Source: Intestinimonas timonensis
GTDB lineage: Bacteria; Bacillota; Clostridia; Oscillospirales; Oscillospiraceae
NCBI RefSeq assembly: GCF_900626145.1
Contig: NZ_LR130816.1
Span: 256,052 to 320,051, forward strand
DNA length: 64,000 bases
Direction: 5' to 3'
Shown here: positions 16,620 through 24,777 of the stretch, piece by piece
Layout: each line of letters starts with the position of its first letter
Numbering within the stretch: the first letter of the stretch is position 1
Translations under genes and position numbers: made by a program
The notes under the pieces: generated by a model
What the model saw: the letters and a program-made list of their open reading frames with translations, nothing else
Told to the model about the DNA's origin: nothing
The model's database searches: none

Positions 16620-18419
16620 TTAATGCTTGGAAATGGCGCCGAACCGGCAGTTATCCATGCAGGCGCCGCACTTGATGCACTTGTTGGGGTCGATGACGTG
16701 GGGGGCCTTCACCGCGCCCATGATGGCGTTGGCGGGGCAGTTCTTGGCGCAGAGGGTGCAGCCCTTACACTTGCCGGGATCGATGACGAAGTGCAGCAGG
16801 TTCTTACACACGCCGGCGGGGCAGCGCTTCTCCACCACGTGGGCGATGTACTCATCCCGGAAGTGGTGCAGGGTGGAGAGCACCGGGTTGGGGGCGGTCT
16901 GGCCCAGACCGCACAGGGCGCTGGACTTGATGTGCTCGCACAGCTCCTCGATGGTGGCCAGGTCCTCCATGGTGCCGTTGCCCTCGGTGATCTTGGTCAG
17001 CAGGTCGTAGAGCCGCTTGGTGCCGATGCGGCAGGGGGAGCACTTGCCGCAGGACTCGTCGATGATGAACTCCAGGAAGAACTTGGCGATGTCCACCATA
17101 CAGTTGTCCTCATCCATGACGATGAGGCCGCCGGAGCCCATCATGGAGCCGATGGCGCCCAGGGAGTCGTAGTCCATGGGGGTGTCGATGAGGCTGGCGG
17201 GGATGCAGCCGCCGGAGGGGCCGCCGGTCTGGGCGGCCTTGAACTTCTTTCCGTTGGGGCAGCCGCCGCCGATGTCCTCGATGACGGTGCGCAGGGTGGT
17301 GCCCATGGGGATCTCCACAAGGCCGGTGTTGGTGATCTTGCCGCCCAGGGCGAAGACCTTGGTGCCGGTGGAGCCCTTGGTACCGATGGCGGCAAACTTG
17401 TCCGGGCCGTTGTTCAGGATCCAGGTGATGTTGGCGTAGGTCTCCACGTTGTTGAGGAGGGTGGGCCGCTCAAAGAGGCCCTTGTTGGCGGGGAAGGGCG
17501 GCCGGGGGTGGGGCTCGCCACGCTTGCCCTCGATGGAGGTCATGAGGGCGGTCTCCTCGCCGCAGACGAAGGCGCCCGCGCCCAAACGCAGCTCCAGATC
17601 GAAGCTGAAGTCAGTATCGAAGATGTTCTTGCCCAACAGGCCGTACTCACGGGCCTGGTCGATGGCCACCTGGAGGCGGTGAACGGCGATGGGGTACTCC
17701 GCCCGGACGTAGATGTAGCCCTGGCTGGCGCCGATGGCGTAGCCGGCGATGGTCATGGCCTCGATGACGCTGTGGGGGTCGCCCTCCAGCACGGAGCGGT
17801 CCATGAAGGCACCGGGATCGCCCTCGTCGGCGTTGCAGCAGACGAACTTCACCCCGTCGGGGCTGACGGCGTCATGGGTCATCTGCCACTTGCGGCCGGT
17901 GGGGAAGCCGGCGCCGCCGCGGCCCCGGAGACCGGAGGCCAGCACGGCGTCGATGACCTGCTGGGGAGTCTGCTCGGTAAGGGCACGGCCCAGGGCCTCG
18001 TAGCCGCCGGTGCCGATGTACTCGTCGATGCTCTCCGGGTTGATGACGCCGCAGTTGCGGAGGGCGATGCGGTACTGGTTTTTATAGAAGCGGGTGTCCG
18101 AGAGACTGGTGACCCGCTCGGCGTTCTCCCCCTCCTTGTGGAGGAGCCGCTGGACGATGCGGCCCTTGACGATGTGCTCAGAGACGATATCAGGCACGTC
18201 GTCGGGGGTGACGTGGGTATAGAAAGCGCCCTCGGGGTAGATGAGGACCACGGGGCCCATGGCGCACAGACCGAAGCAGCCGGTCTTGACCACCCGGGCC
18301 TCCTGCTCCATGCCCTGGGCCTTCAGCTCCCGCTCAAAGGCTTCGATGATCTTGGGGCTGTTGGAGGAGGAGCAGCCGGTGCCGGTGCACACCAGGATGT
18401 GGGATCGGACAAAGTTCAT
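16620..18419 (-). CDS. hydB: NuoF-like NADH/FMN subunit of the hydrogenase (HydB/HndC type)
   Basis: 599 aa. An N-terminal thioredoxin-like 2Fe-2S domain (CTGTGCSSS, CFGLC) leads to the FMN/NADH fold (GRGGAGFPTGRKW, CNADEGDPGAFMDR), the 4Fe-4S motif ESCGKCSPCRIGTKR and a C-terminal pair of ferredoxin clusters (CKGCTLCAKNC, CIKCGACMDNC). This is the extended form found in soluble bifurcating hydrogenases, where FMN divides electrons between NAD and ferredoxin. It lies 16 bp after the small ferredoxin gene. Confidence 0.96.
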   Translation of the reverse strand: MNFVRSHILVCTGTGCSSSNSPKIIEAFERELKAQGMEQEARVVKTGCFGLCAMGPVVLIYPEGAFYTHVTPDDVPDIVSEHIVKGRIVQRLLHKEGENAERVTSLSDTRFYKNQYRIALRNCGVINPESIDEYIGTGGYEALGRALTEQTPQQVIDAVLASGLRGRGGAGFPTGRKWQMTHDAVSPDGVKFVCCNADEGDPGAFMDRSVLEGDPHSVIEAMTIAGYAIGASQGYIYVRAEYPIAVHRLQVAIDQAREYGLLGKNIFDTDFSFDLELRLGAGAFVCGEETALMTSIEGKRGEPHPRPPFPANKGLFERPTLLNNVETYANITWILNNGPDKFAAIGTKGSTGTKVFALGGKITNTGLVEIPMGTTLRTVIEDIGGGCPNGKKFKAAQTGGPSGGCIPASLIDTPMDYDSLGAIGSMMGSGGLIVMDEDNCMVDIAKFFLEFIIDESCGKCSPCRIGTKRLYDLLTKITEGNGTMEDLATIEELCEHIKSSALCGLGQTAPNPVLSTLHHFRDEYIAHVVEKRCPAGVCKNLLHFVIDPGKCKGCTLCAKNCPANAIMGAVKAPHVIDPNKCIKCGACMDNCRFGAISKH

Positions 18420-18435
18420 CTCTTACCCCTCCTCC

Positions 18436-18804
18436 TTATTCCGCCGCCCCGATGGTGTACTCGGTGACGGGGTTATGGTTGACCAGATGCTCGGAGACGA
18501 TACGGGGCACCTTCTCCGGCGTCAGCTTCACGTAGGTGACTTTTTCCTCTCCCGGAACGTAGACCTCGGCGATAGGCTCCAGGCGGCAGACGCCGATGCA
18601 CCCGGTCTGGGTGACGGTGACGTTTTTCAGCTCCCGCTTGGCCACCTCCTCCAGGAAGGCGGTGAGGACCGGCCGGGCACCGGCGGCGATGCCGCAGGTG
18701 GCCATACCCACCACGACCCGGATGTCGTCGGCGCTGTTTTCACGAATATCAATCTGCTTTTGCATCTTCTCTCGGATGGCTCTGAGTTCTTCCAGGCTCT
18801 TCAT
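18436..18804 (-). CDS. Thioredoxin-like 2Fe-2S ferredoxin (HndB-like)
   Basis: 122 aa. An N-terminal helix precedes the fold with ligand cysteines in GMATCGIAAGARP and TGCIGVCRLEP. Equivalent small proteins accompany NuoE/NuoF/hydrogenase sets in Desulfovibrio (HndB) and clostridia. It probably relays electrons in or to the complex. Operon position is between the ATPase-domain gene and the NuoF gene. Confidence 0.88.
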   Translation of the reverse strand: MKSLEELRAIREKMQKQIDIRENSADDIRVVVGMATCGIAAGARPVLTAFLEEVAKRELKNVTVTQTGCIGVCRLEPIAEVYVPGEEKVTYVKLTPEKVPRIVSEHLVNHNPVTEYTIGAAE

Positions 18805-18846
18805 AGTTTCACTCCCTAACGTGTTGGTCTTGGTCCTTGGGACGGC

Positions 18847-19386
18847 TCACGCCGTCTCCCCTTCCCCCTCCGCCACATAGGAGCGCATCCACTCTGCCAC
18901 CTCCGGCTCCGAAAGGGGGACGTCGGGCCCCAGCACGGCCCGGATCTCCGCGGTGTCGAAGCGGAACTCACCCCGCTCGGTCCTCCGGGTGTAGGTGAGC
19001 TCCATCCCATCCGGCAGGCCCTGGGCCAGCAGGGCCACGGTGGAGGCGGTATCCCCCAGCGGGGGACAGTCGATGTGGTCGGCGTGGAAGGTGGCGGTGA
19101 CGGTGGTCCCCACCCCCAGCTGGCTCTCCACCCGCAGCCCGCCGCCGGTCTGCTCCGCCGCCAGGCGGAGCAGGGGCAGGCCCAGCCCCACCTTCCGGGT
19201 GGTGCGGGTGGTGGTGAAGGGATCGGTGACATTGGCCAGAAACTCCGGGGACATGCCCCGGCCGTCGTCGGCCACCGTGAGCTGGAGCATCCCGCCGTGC
19301 TCCTCCACCGTCAGGTCCACATGGCGTGCCCCGGCGGCGATGGAGTTCTGGGCGATGTCCAGCAGATGGAGAGAGAGCTCTTTCAT
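18847..19386 (-). CDS. HATPase_c protein of the hydrogenase cluster
   Basis: 179 aa. GHKL ATPase domain: N box DIAQNSIAAGARHVD, G1 ADDGRGM, G2 VGLGLPLLRLAAEQ. There is no dimerisation histidine, so it is not a complete sensor kinase; the fold suits an anti-sigma-type kinase or ATP sensor. Similar proteins recur in Thermotoga and clostridial hydABC loci. The ATG at 19386 (MKELSL) is preferred to the frame's upstream start because GGAGG precedes it and the fold begins there. Confidence 0.82.
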   Translation of the reverse strand: MKELSLHLLDIAQNSIAAGARHVDLTVEEHGGMLQLTVADDGRGMSPEFLANVTDPFTTTRTTRKVGLGLPLLRLAAEQTGGGLRVESQLGVGTTVTATFHADHIDCPPLGDTASTVALLAQGLPDGMELTYTRRTERGEFRFDTAEIRAVLGPDVPLSEPEVAEWMRSYVAEGEGETA

Positions 19387-19431
19387 CCCGCAAGCCTCCT
19401 CACGGCGGCCCGGCCCTGTCACCGGGCGTGT

Positions 19432-19926
19432 TTATTCGTAGCGGTCCAGAATGGCCCCCACCTGATCGGGGGTCAGGCGTCCGTAAACATCGTTGTTAAT
19501 CATCATGACGGGAGCCAGGCCGCAGGCGCCGATGCACCGGCAGGCATCCAGGGAGAACTTCCCGTCTGGGGTGATGGAGCCGGGCTTGATGCCCAGCCGC
19601 TGCTGCACGGCCTCCAGCACATCGGAGGCGCCCTTTACGTAGCATGCCGTGCCCAGGCACAGGCTGATCTGGTACTTGCCCTTGGGGTTGAGGGTGAATT
19701 GCGCGTAGAACGAGGCCACTCCGTAGACCTCACTGAGGGGAATGTCCAGCCCCTCGGCCACCATGATCTGGACCTCCTCCGGCAGGTAGCCGAAGATCTC
19801 CTGGGCGGCCTGGAGCACGGGCATGGTGGCGCCGGGCTGTCCCTTGTGCTCGGCGATGACCGAGCGCAGCCGCGCTTCCTGCTCCGGGGTGCCGTTGTAG
19901 GGAACAACGGTCTTCACGTTTGGCAT
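19432..19926 (-). CDS. hydC: NuoE-like 2Fe-2S subunit of the hydrogenase (HydC/HndA type)
   Basis: 164 aa. A helical N-terminus (EARLRSVIAEHKGQPGATMPVLQ) precedes the thioredoxin-like 2Fe-2S domain with ligands in CLGTACYVKG and DACRCIGACGLAPV. It pairs with the NuoF-like subunit. First gene of the catalytic unit; a promoter lies about 70 bp upstream. AAGGAGG precedes the ATG. Confidence 0.95.
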   Translation of the reverse strand: MPNVKTVVPYNGTPEQEARLRSVIAEHKGQPGATMPVLQAAQEIFGYLPEEVQIMVAEGLDIPLSEVYGVASFYAQFTLNPKGKYQISLCLGTACYVKGASDVLEAVQQRLGIKPGSITPDGKFSLDACRCIGACGLAPVMMINNDVYGRLTPDQVGAILDRYE

Positions 19927-19997
19927 AGTCGCGTTCCTCCTTTTTTCCCATACCGTGGATCGCCCGCCTGGCGGGAGGCCGGCGGGTGACTGACTCT

Positions 19998-20026
19998 ATT
20001 CTAAACGTTGATATCCGTTACTTCAA
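19998..20026 (-). promoter_or_regulatory. Promoter of the catalytic hydrogenase unit
   Basis: Minus strand TTGAAG (20026-20021), 17 bp, TAGAAT (20003-19998), in the AT-rich gap before the NuoE gene. This suggests the catalytic genes can be transcribed apart from the sensory module. No clear Rex palindrome is visible. Confidence 0.6.
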
Positions 20027-20088
20027 CTATTTTATTAGATAAAGTAAACTTTTTGCGGGTGAAAAAAAGCCTCTGCCGCCCGCAAACC

Positions 20089-20805
20089 CTATCTGCCGCC
20101 CCGGCGCAGCCAGGCCAGCACCGCCTCCTTGGACCGGGCGGGCACCTCCATGAACTGCTCTGCCTGGACGATCTGGTGGAGGTAGTGGGCGTCGGTCCCG
20201 GTGACCGTTCCCACCCCCCGCAGGTCCCGCCGGGCGCGGATGAAGTCCGGCGGACACCGCCGGGAGATCTCCGCCAGGGGAAAGCCCATGGCCGGGTCCC
20301 ACAAGCCCAGGTTGGAGAGCAGAGAGAAGCTGTCCCGGTCGATGTGGGCCGGGTAGGCCACCCCGCCGAAGGACTCCACCAGCCCCGCGGCCTCGTAGAC
20401 CCCGATGGTGGTGGCGCCGGCCAGCAGGGTCGGCTCCTCCCCCACCACGTTGTCGTCCACGTCCATGAGGAGCTGCCGGCCGAAGATGGTGGGATCATTG
20501 GTCCGCCCCTCCATGCGGCGGTAGACCTCCGCCTGGAAGGCCATGGCCCGGTCCAGGTCGGGGAACAGACACACCACGTGGACCTCCTCCAGGGTGCACA
20601 GCTCCATGCCCGGAAGGGCCAGCAGGCCGTAGGCCTCAGCGGCCTCGCAGAAGGCGGGGCAGTTGCCGCAGGTGTTGTGGTCGGTGAGGGCGGCCACGTC
20701 CAGGCCGGAGAGCTTGCACATGCCCGCGATGGTGGCGGGGGTCATGGCCTCGTCCCCGCAGGGGGAGAGGCAGGAGTGGAAATGGAAGTCAAAATACAGT
20801 TGGAT
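20089..20805 (-). CDS. PHP-domain phosphoesterase-like protein, apparent ATC start
   Basis: 238 aa. The PHP metal motif FDFHFHSCLSPCGDE opens the protein; later motifs are ALTDHNTCGNCPAF, GMELCT...EVHV, YPAHIDR and GTDAH. The first in-frame ATG (20745) would remove the essential HxH motif. An in-frame TGA lies three codons before the ATC at 20805, and GGAGGTGA ends six bases before that ATC, so ATC is the best start (CTG at 20799 is the alternative). It is last in the sensory module. PHP proteins recur near HydABC; a hydrolase acting on a signal nucleotide is one idea, unproven. Confidence 0.8.
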   Translation of the reverse strand: MQLYFDFHFHSCLSPCGDEAMTPATIAGMCKLSGLDVAALTDHNTCGNCPAFCEAAEAYGLLALPGMELCTLEEVHVVCLFPDLDRAMAFQAEVYRRMEGRTNDPTIFGRQLLMDVDDNVVGEEPTLLAGATTIGVYEAAGLVESFGGVAYPAHIDRDSFSLLSNLGLWDPAMGFPLAEISRRCPPDFIRARRDLRGVGTVTGTDAHYLHQIVQAEQFMEVPARSKEAVLAWLRRGGR

Positions 20806-20840
20806 GCGTGCTCACCTCCCCGCTAGGTTTCTTTTGTCTG

Positions 20841-21170
20841 TTACCGCATGAGCTGCTTGAGCACGGCGGCGGCATCAAAGGTGGAGAGCTTCGTCCCCAG
20901 GATGTTGATATTCTGCTGCTCGGCCCGCTGCCGCAGGGCCTCGTCGGGCTTGACGCCCTCGGTGAGCACCACACAGGAGACCTCCGCCATCAGGGCCACG
21001 GCGGCCACGTTCTGGTTGGACATGATGGTCAGCCACACATTGCCGGTCTGGGCACGGCCCATGACCCAGCTGAGCAGGTCACCCACGTAGCCGCCGCTGA
21101 CCTCCCGCTCGGGTTCGGGCATGATGAATTCTGTCAGGGCCATCACATGGGCCAGTTCTCTTACGTTCAA
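20841..21170 (-). CDS. DRTGG-domain protein 1
   Basis: 109 aa, one DRTGG domain (GGYVGDLLSWVMGRAQTGNVWLTIM near the middle). This domain occurs in nucleotide- or ligand-sensing proteins and in hydrogenase-associated loci. The start is TTG, overlapping the stop of the HydS-like gene by four bases, so translation is coupled. A paralogue with the same fold is at 22984-23325. Confidence 0.82.
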   Translation of the reverse strand: MNVRELAHVMALTEFIMPEPEREVSGGYVGDLLSWVMGRAQTGNVWLTIMSNQNVAAVALMAEVSCVVLTEGVKPDEALRQRAEQQNINILGTKLSTFDAAAVLKQLMR

Positions 21171-22507
21171 TTCCGGGAACCTCCTTCTGGTTTCTTGCCT
21201 GGGACCCGACGCTGCCGGAAGGGCGCGGGCAGGTATTCGTCTGCATCGCCGGTGCCCGCCATGTACTGCATGCGCTCCCGGACTTTAAAGATACAATCCT
21301 CCATACTGGCCCGGCCCTGGACCACGTCCTCGGCCAGGGCGTGGCAGGAGGGGGCGCCGCAGGAGCCGCAGTCCAGCCCCGGCAGGCTGCGCTCCAGCTC
21401 CTCGATCTTGACCAGCTTCTCCAGGGCGGCGCCCCGGTCCTGATCCAGCTGGAAGGAGGGTAAGTACTGGAGCTCCCGGTCCACCCGGACCAGTTCCCGG
21501 TCGCCGCTGCGGAAGTCGTACCGGCTCCGGGACACGGGCAGCCCCTTCATCAGCTTCTTGATCCGCATCCGGGCGCCGTAGGGGTTCTCCACCGTGAGGC
21601 AGCCCCCCACGCAGCCCTGTGTACAGGCGCACAGTTCGATGAAGTCGGCCTCGGGGAGGCGGCCGTCCTCGATCTCCTCCAGCATGTTGATGCAGTTCTC
21701 GATGCCGTCCACCGCCAGGTAGCTCTGACCCAGCCGGGCGGCCGACTCGCCGCCGCAGCAAGCCCAGCCCACCCCCATGATCCCCGCCGAGGTCATGGGC
21801 TTGACCTCCTCCAGATCCCGCATGGGCCCCAGCAGCCGCAGGTAGATGTCACGGATGGCGAAGGCCCCGTCCAGCACCGGTTTTTCCAGACCCTCCGGGG
21901 TGTGGGCCGCCGTCACCTGTGAGGAGCAGGGGACGATGGAAAAGACCCCGATCTCCTCCGGCGGAAGCCCCGTCTCGGCCACGGCCTCCCGCCGGGCCAG
22001 GATGGCGGCCAGCTCCACCGGGGTGATGGTGTGGGCCACGTTGGGGATGAGCTTGGGGAAGCGGGTGCGGATGAGCCGCAGGATGGTGGGGCAGGCCGAG
22101 GAGATCTGGGGCATGACCTTGTCCTCACCGCTGCTGATGGAGTGGCGGGCGTAGTCGGAGAGGATCTCCGCCGCCCGGGCCGTCTCAAAAACCTTCTGGA
22201 AGCCGATCTTCAAAAGACCGTTTAATACGATGTCAATGTCGTCCAGATGCTGGAACTGACCGTAGAGGGCGGGGTCAGGCAGGGCCACCCGGTACTGGTA
22301 CTTCTCCAGCTTCTCCAGGCTGTCGCTCACCGACTTGATGGCCTTGTGGGGACAGACCTGGATGCACTTGCCGCAGTCGATACACCGCTCGTTGAGGATG
22401 GTGGCCTTGCCGTTGCGGACCCGGATGGCCTCGGTGGGGCAGTTCTTGATGCAGGTGGTGCACCCCCGGCAGCGCTTGTATTCCAGAATGACGGAATGTT
22501 TCATCAT
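21167..22507 (-). CDS. hydS: HydS-like [FeFe] hydrogenase homologue, probably sensory
   Basis: 446 aa. An N-terminal double 4Fe-4S domain (CRGCTTCIKNC, CIDCGKCIQVC) precedes a hydrogenase core in which the H-cluster motifs are altered: SSACPT, VPCSSQ and CACTQGCVGGC replace the catalytic TSC/MPCxxKxxE/CPGGC forms, but ligand cysteines remain. A C-terminal 4Fe-4S domain follows (LDCGSCGAPSC). There is no PAS domain. The pattern fits the sensory hydrogenases associated with anti-sigma-like ATPases, so it probably senses H2 or redox state and controls the catalytic set. Confidence 0.85.
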   Translation of the reverse strand: MMKHSVILEYKRCRGCTTCIKNCPTEAIRVRNGKATILNERCIDCGKCIQVCPHKAIKSVSDSLEKLEKYQYRVALPDPALYGQFQHLDDIDIVLNGLLKIGFQKVFETARAAEILSDYARHSISSGEDKVMPQISSACPTILRLIRTRFPKLIPNVAHTITPVELAAILARREAVAETGLPPEEIGVFSIVPCSSQVTAAHTPEGLEKPVLDGAFAIRDIYLRLLGPMRDLEEVKPMTSAGIMGVGWACCGGESAARLGQSYLAVDGIENCINMLEEIEDGRLPEADFIELCACTQGCVGGCLTVENPYGARMRIKKLMKGLPVSRSRYDFRSGDRELVRVDRELQYLPSFQLDQDRGAALEKLVKIEELERSLPGLDCGSCGAPSCHALAEDVVQGRASMEDCIFKVRERMQYMAGTGDADEYLPAPFRQRRVPGKKPEGGSRN

Positions 22508-22558
22508 GGTGGATCACCCCGTTTCCAAGGGGCGTCCTGACGTCGGACGCCCGGTTTT

Positions 22559-22981
22559 TCAGTTGATGTGGATCTTCATGGTCACGGTGGTGCCCACGCC
22601 CACCTGGGTGTCGATCTGCATGTCGTCGGAGCAGCGCTTCATGTTGGGCAGGCCCATACCGGCGCCGAAGCCCAGATCCCGGGCCACGTCTCCGGCGGTG
22701 GAGAAGCCCTCCTCCATGGCCTGGTCCACGTCGGGGATGCCGGGGCCGTGGTCGGTGAGGCGGATGGTGATGGTGTCCATCCCCACGTCTACCTCCACCT
22801 CGCCCCCGTCGGCGTGGATGACCATGTTGATCTCGCCCTCATACATGCAGATGGAGGCCCGGCGGATGACCTCCGGCGGCAGCCCCAGCTTCTTTAGGGT
22901 CATTTTCATCTTGCTGGAGGCCTCCCCGGCCTGGACCAGGTCGCCGCCGTCCACCTCATAATTCAGCTTCAGATCGCTCAT
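22559..22981 (-). CDS. RsbW/SpoIIAB-like anti-sigma ATPase
   Basis: 140 aa. GHKL ATPase: N box YEGEINMVIHA, G1 LTDHGPGIPD and a glycine box FGAGMGLPNMKRC. This size and motif set are those of anti-sigma serine kinases. It lies two bases after the second DRTGG gene and before the HydS-like gene, so it may transmit its signal. The open frame extends upstream, but MSDLKL follows directly on the previous stop and matches the fold start. No sigma factor or antagonist is in the window. Confidence 0.85.
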   Translation of the reverse strand: MSDLKLNYEVDGGDLVQAGEASSKMKMTLKKLGLPPEVIRRASICMYEGEINMVIHADGGEVEVDVGMDTITIRLTDHGPGIPDVDQAMEEGFSTAGDVARDLGFGAGMGLPNMKRCSDDMQIDTQVGVGTTVTMKIHIN

Positions 22982-22983
22982 GG

Positions 22984-23325
22984 TCACTCCCCCGCCAGTC
23001 CTCTGCTGTACAGCAGGCCGCAGGCGATGAACATGCGCATCTCGGAGCGCATGACCACGATCTCCCGCTCCCTGGCAAGCTCCAGAATGTCCTCGCCCGG
23101 CATCTTCCCACGGACGAAGATGATGCACTTCATGTCCATCATCTCGGCGGTACGCACCACCTGTGGGTTGACCATGCCGGTGAGCAGCAGCGCCTGGTCC
23201 TTCACATAGGCCAGCACATCGCTCATGAAATCGCTGGCGCAGGCCGACCGGACCTCCCGGTCCAGGTACTCCTCGCCGCACAGCACCGTGGCGTTCAGGA
23301 TGTCTCTGATCTCAAACAGATCCAT
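22984..23325 (-). CDS. DRTGG-domain protein 2
   Basis: 113 aa, MDLFEIRDIL at the N-terminus, then a DRTGG domain (SDFMSDVLAYVKDQALLLTG). First gene of the sensory module. The start at 23325 is supported by AGGGGAG upstream and by the candidate promoter at 23432-23460. It is clearly a paralogue of the protein at 20841-21170. Confidence 0.83.
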   Translation of the reverse strand: MDLFEIRDILNATVLCGEEYLDREVRSACASDFMSDVLAYVKDQALLLTGMVNPQVVRTAEMMDMKCIIFVRGKMPGEDILELAREREIVVMRSEMRMFIACGLLYSRGLAGE

Positions 23326-23431
23326 ACGCGCTCCCCTTTCGTCGGCCCGTCGGGCCGCACTGGCTGTCTCCGCGCCGGCGGACCGTTCCCCATGGTCACA
23401 CCGGACGGAGCTTGCTGCGTTTACTATGTTT

Positions 23432-23460
23432 ATTCTATCACATCCCGCCGTCAGATGAAA
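23432..23460 (-). promoter_or_regulatory. Candidate promoter of the hydrogenase sensory module
   Basis: Minus strand TTTCAT (23460-23455), 17 bp, TAGAAT (23437-23432), about 107 bp before the first gene. The catalytic unit also has TAGAAT at the same spacing, so both may share a regulator. Confidence 0.5.
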
Positions 23461-23561
23461 CTGCTTTTTCCATCCCTCCGCCCGGCCCGTGCTTTTTTCC
23501 GCCGCGAGCGCATTATACAAAGATGGCGCCTTCCGGCGGCTGTTTTTGTGTCTCTCCATTA

Positions 23562-23591
23562 TTGACATTTGTTTTCCCAGAGGTATATAAT
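23562..23591 (+). promoter_or_regulatory. Promoter of serC
   Basis: TTGACA (23562-23567), 18 bp, TATAAT (23586-23591). Strong consensus. Confidence 0.8.
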
Positions 23592-23609
23592 ACCCTTTAA
23601 CACAGTAAA

Positions 23610-23661
23610 GCGGTTTTTGCCGCGGCACTGGGTGTGGGGCGGGCGCCCCAGGTAAAACCGC
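23610..23661 (+). promoter_or_regulatory. Structured serC leader
   Basis: In the 5' untranslated region GCGGTTTT (23610-23617) can pair with AAAACCGC (23654-23661), enclosing an inner stem TGGGGCG/CGCCCCA. The fold ends 15 bp before AGGAGG. It may be a leader regulator; no known riboswitch is recognised. Confidence 0.45.
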
Positions 23662-23691
23662 CCCAAATTACAAATAGGAGGCTTGTCAACC

Positions 23692-24777
23692 ATGAGTAAT
23701 GCCCGCGTGTACAACTTTTCCGCCGGTCCCTCTATGCTCCCTCTCCAGGTCCTGGAACGGGCGGGCTCAGAGATCACCAACTACCAGGGCTCCGGTATGT
23801 CAGTCATGGAGATGAGTCACCGTTCAAAGGTGTTTCAAAAGATCTTTGACGACACCCAGGCCAAATTCCGCCGTCTGCTGAAGGTCCCCGAGGGCTACAA
23901 GGTCCTCTTCCTCCAGGGCGGTGCCTCCACCCAGTTCTCCGCCGTGCCCCTGAACCTCATCGGTAAGACGGGCAAGGCCGACTACGCCGTCACCGGCAAC
24001 TTCTCCAACCTGGCCTACAAGGAGGCCAAGAAGTACGGCACCATCAACCTGGCCGCCTCCAGTGAGGACAGGAACCACACCTACATCCCCACCCAGGACC
24101 AGCTGAAGCTGGACCCCGAGGCGTCCTATTTCTACTACTGCGCCAACAACACCATCTACGGCACCGAGTGGCAGTACGTCCCCGACACCGGCGACGTGCC
24201 CCTGGTGTGCGATATGTCCTCCGACATCCTGTCCCGTCCGGTGGACGTGAGCAAGTACGGCGTCATCTTCGCCGGCGCCCAGAAGAACATGGCCCCCGCC
24301 GGTCTCACCGTGGCCATCGTCCGGGAGGACCTGGCCGGCCATGAGCTGCCCTACACTCCCAAGATGCTGGGCTATCAGATCATGATCGAGAAGGACTCCA
24401 TGTACAACACCCCGCCCTGCTGGTGCATCTACATGCTGGGGCTGGTGCTGGACTGGCTGGAAGAGCAGGGCGGCGTGGAAGGCATGGAGGCCATCAAGCA
24501 CGGCAAGGCCCAGATGCTCTACGACGTCATCGACAACTCCAAGCTCTTCACCTGTGCTGCTGAGGTGGGTTCCCGCTCCGACATGAACGTGACCTTCCGC
24601 TCCGCCAGCGAGGAGCTGGACGCCAAGTTCGTCGCCGAGGCCACCGCCGCCGGCTTCACCAACCTGAAGGGCCACCGCAACGTGGGCGGCATGCGGGCCA
24701 GCATTTACAACGCCATGCCTGTGGAGGGCGTGGAGAAGCTCTGCGACTTCATCAAGGCCTTCGATAAGAACAACTGA
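23692..24777 (+). CDS. serC: Phosphoserine aminotransferase
   Basis: 361 aa, usual length. It converts 3-phosphohydroxypyruvate and glutamate to phosphoserine. FSAGPSMLP opens the protein and the PLP lysine lies in FAGAQKNMAPAG; PPCWCIYMLGLVLDWL is the conserved substrate region. ATG 23692 has AGGAGG at good spacing; the TTG at 23683 is too close. With serA it makes serine from 3-phosphoglycerate. Its last 42 bp are repeated at 24942-24983 with only synonymous changes. Confidence 0.97.
   Translation: MSNARVYNFSAGPSMLPLQVLERAGSEITNYQGSGMSVMEMSHRSKVFQKIFDDTQAKFRRLLKVPEGYKVLFLQGGASTQFSAVPLNLIGKTGKADYAVTGNFSNLAYKEAKKYGTINLAASSEDRNHTYIPTQDQLKLDPEASYFYYCANNTIYGTEWQYVPDTGDVPLVCDMSSDILSRPVDVSKYGVIFAGAQKNMAPAGLTVAIVREDLAGHELPYTPKMLGYQIMIEKDSMYNTPPCWCIYMLGLVLDWLEEQGGVEGMEAIKHGKAQMLYDVIDNSKLFTCAAEVGSRSDMNVTFRSASEELDAKFVAEATAAGFTNLKGHRNVGGMRASIYNAMPVEGVEKLCDFIKAFDKNN

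Noticed and set aside
14886..18467. 1193-codon plus-strand frame opposite the hydrogenase genes
   Set aside because: Antisense shadow of hydA/hydB; low-complexity G/V/H/L composition and no domain, while the minus strand encodes complete enzymes.
19998..20050. Rex operator before the hydrogenase genes
   Set aside because: The partial symmetry GTTGA...TCAAC is too short and does not match the Rex consensus as I know it.
23610..23661. T-box or known riboswitch before serC
   Set aside because: No T-box sequence or anti-terminator, and no match to a riboswitch core that I can identify.
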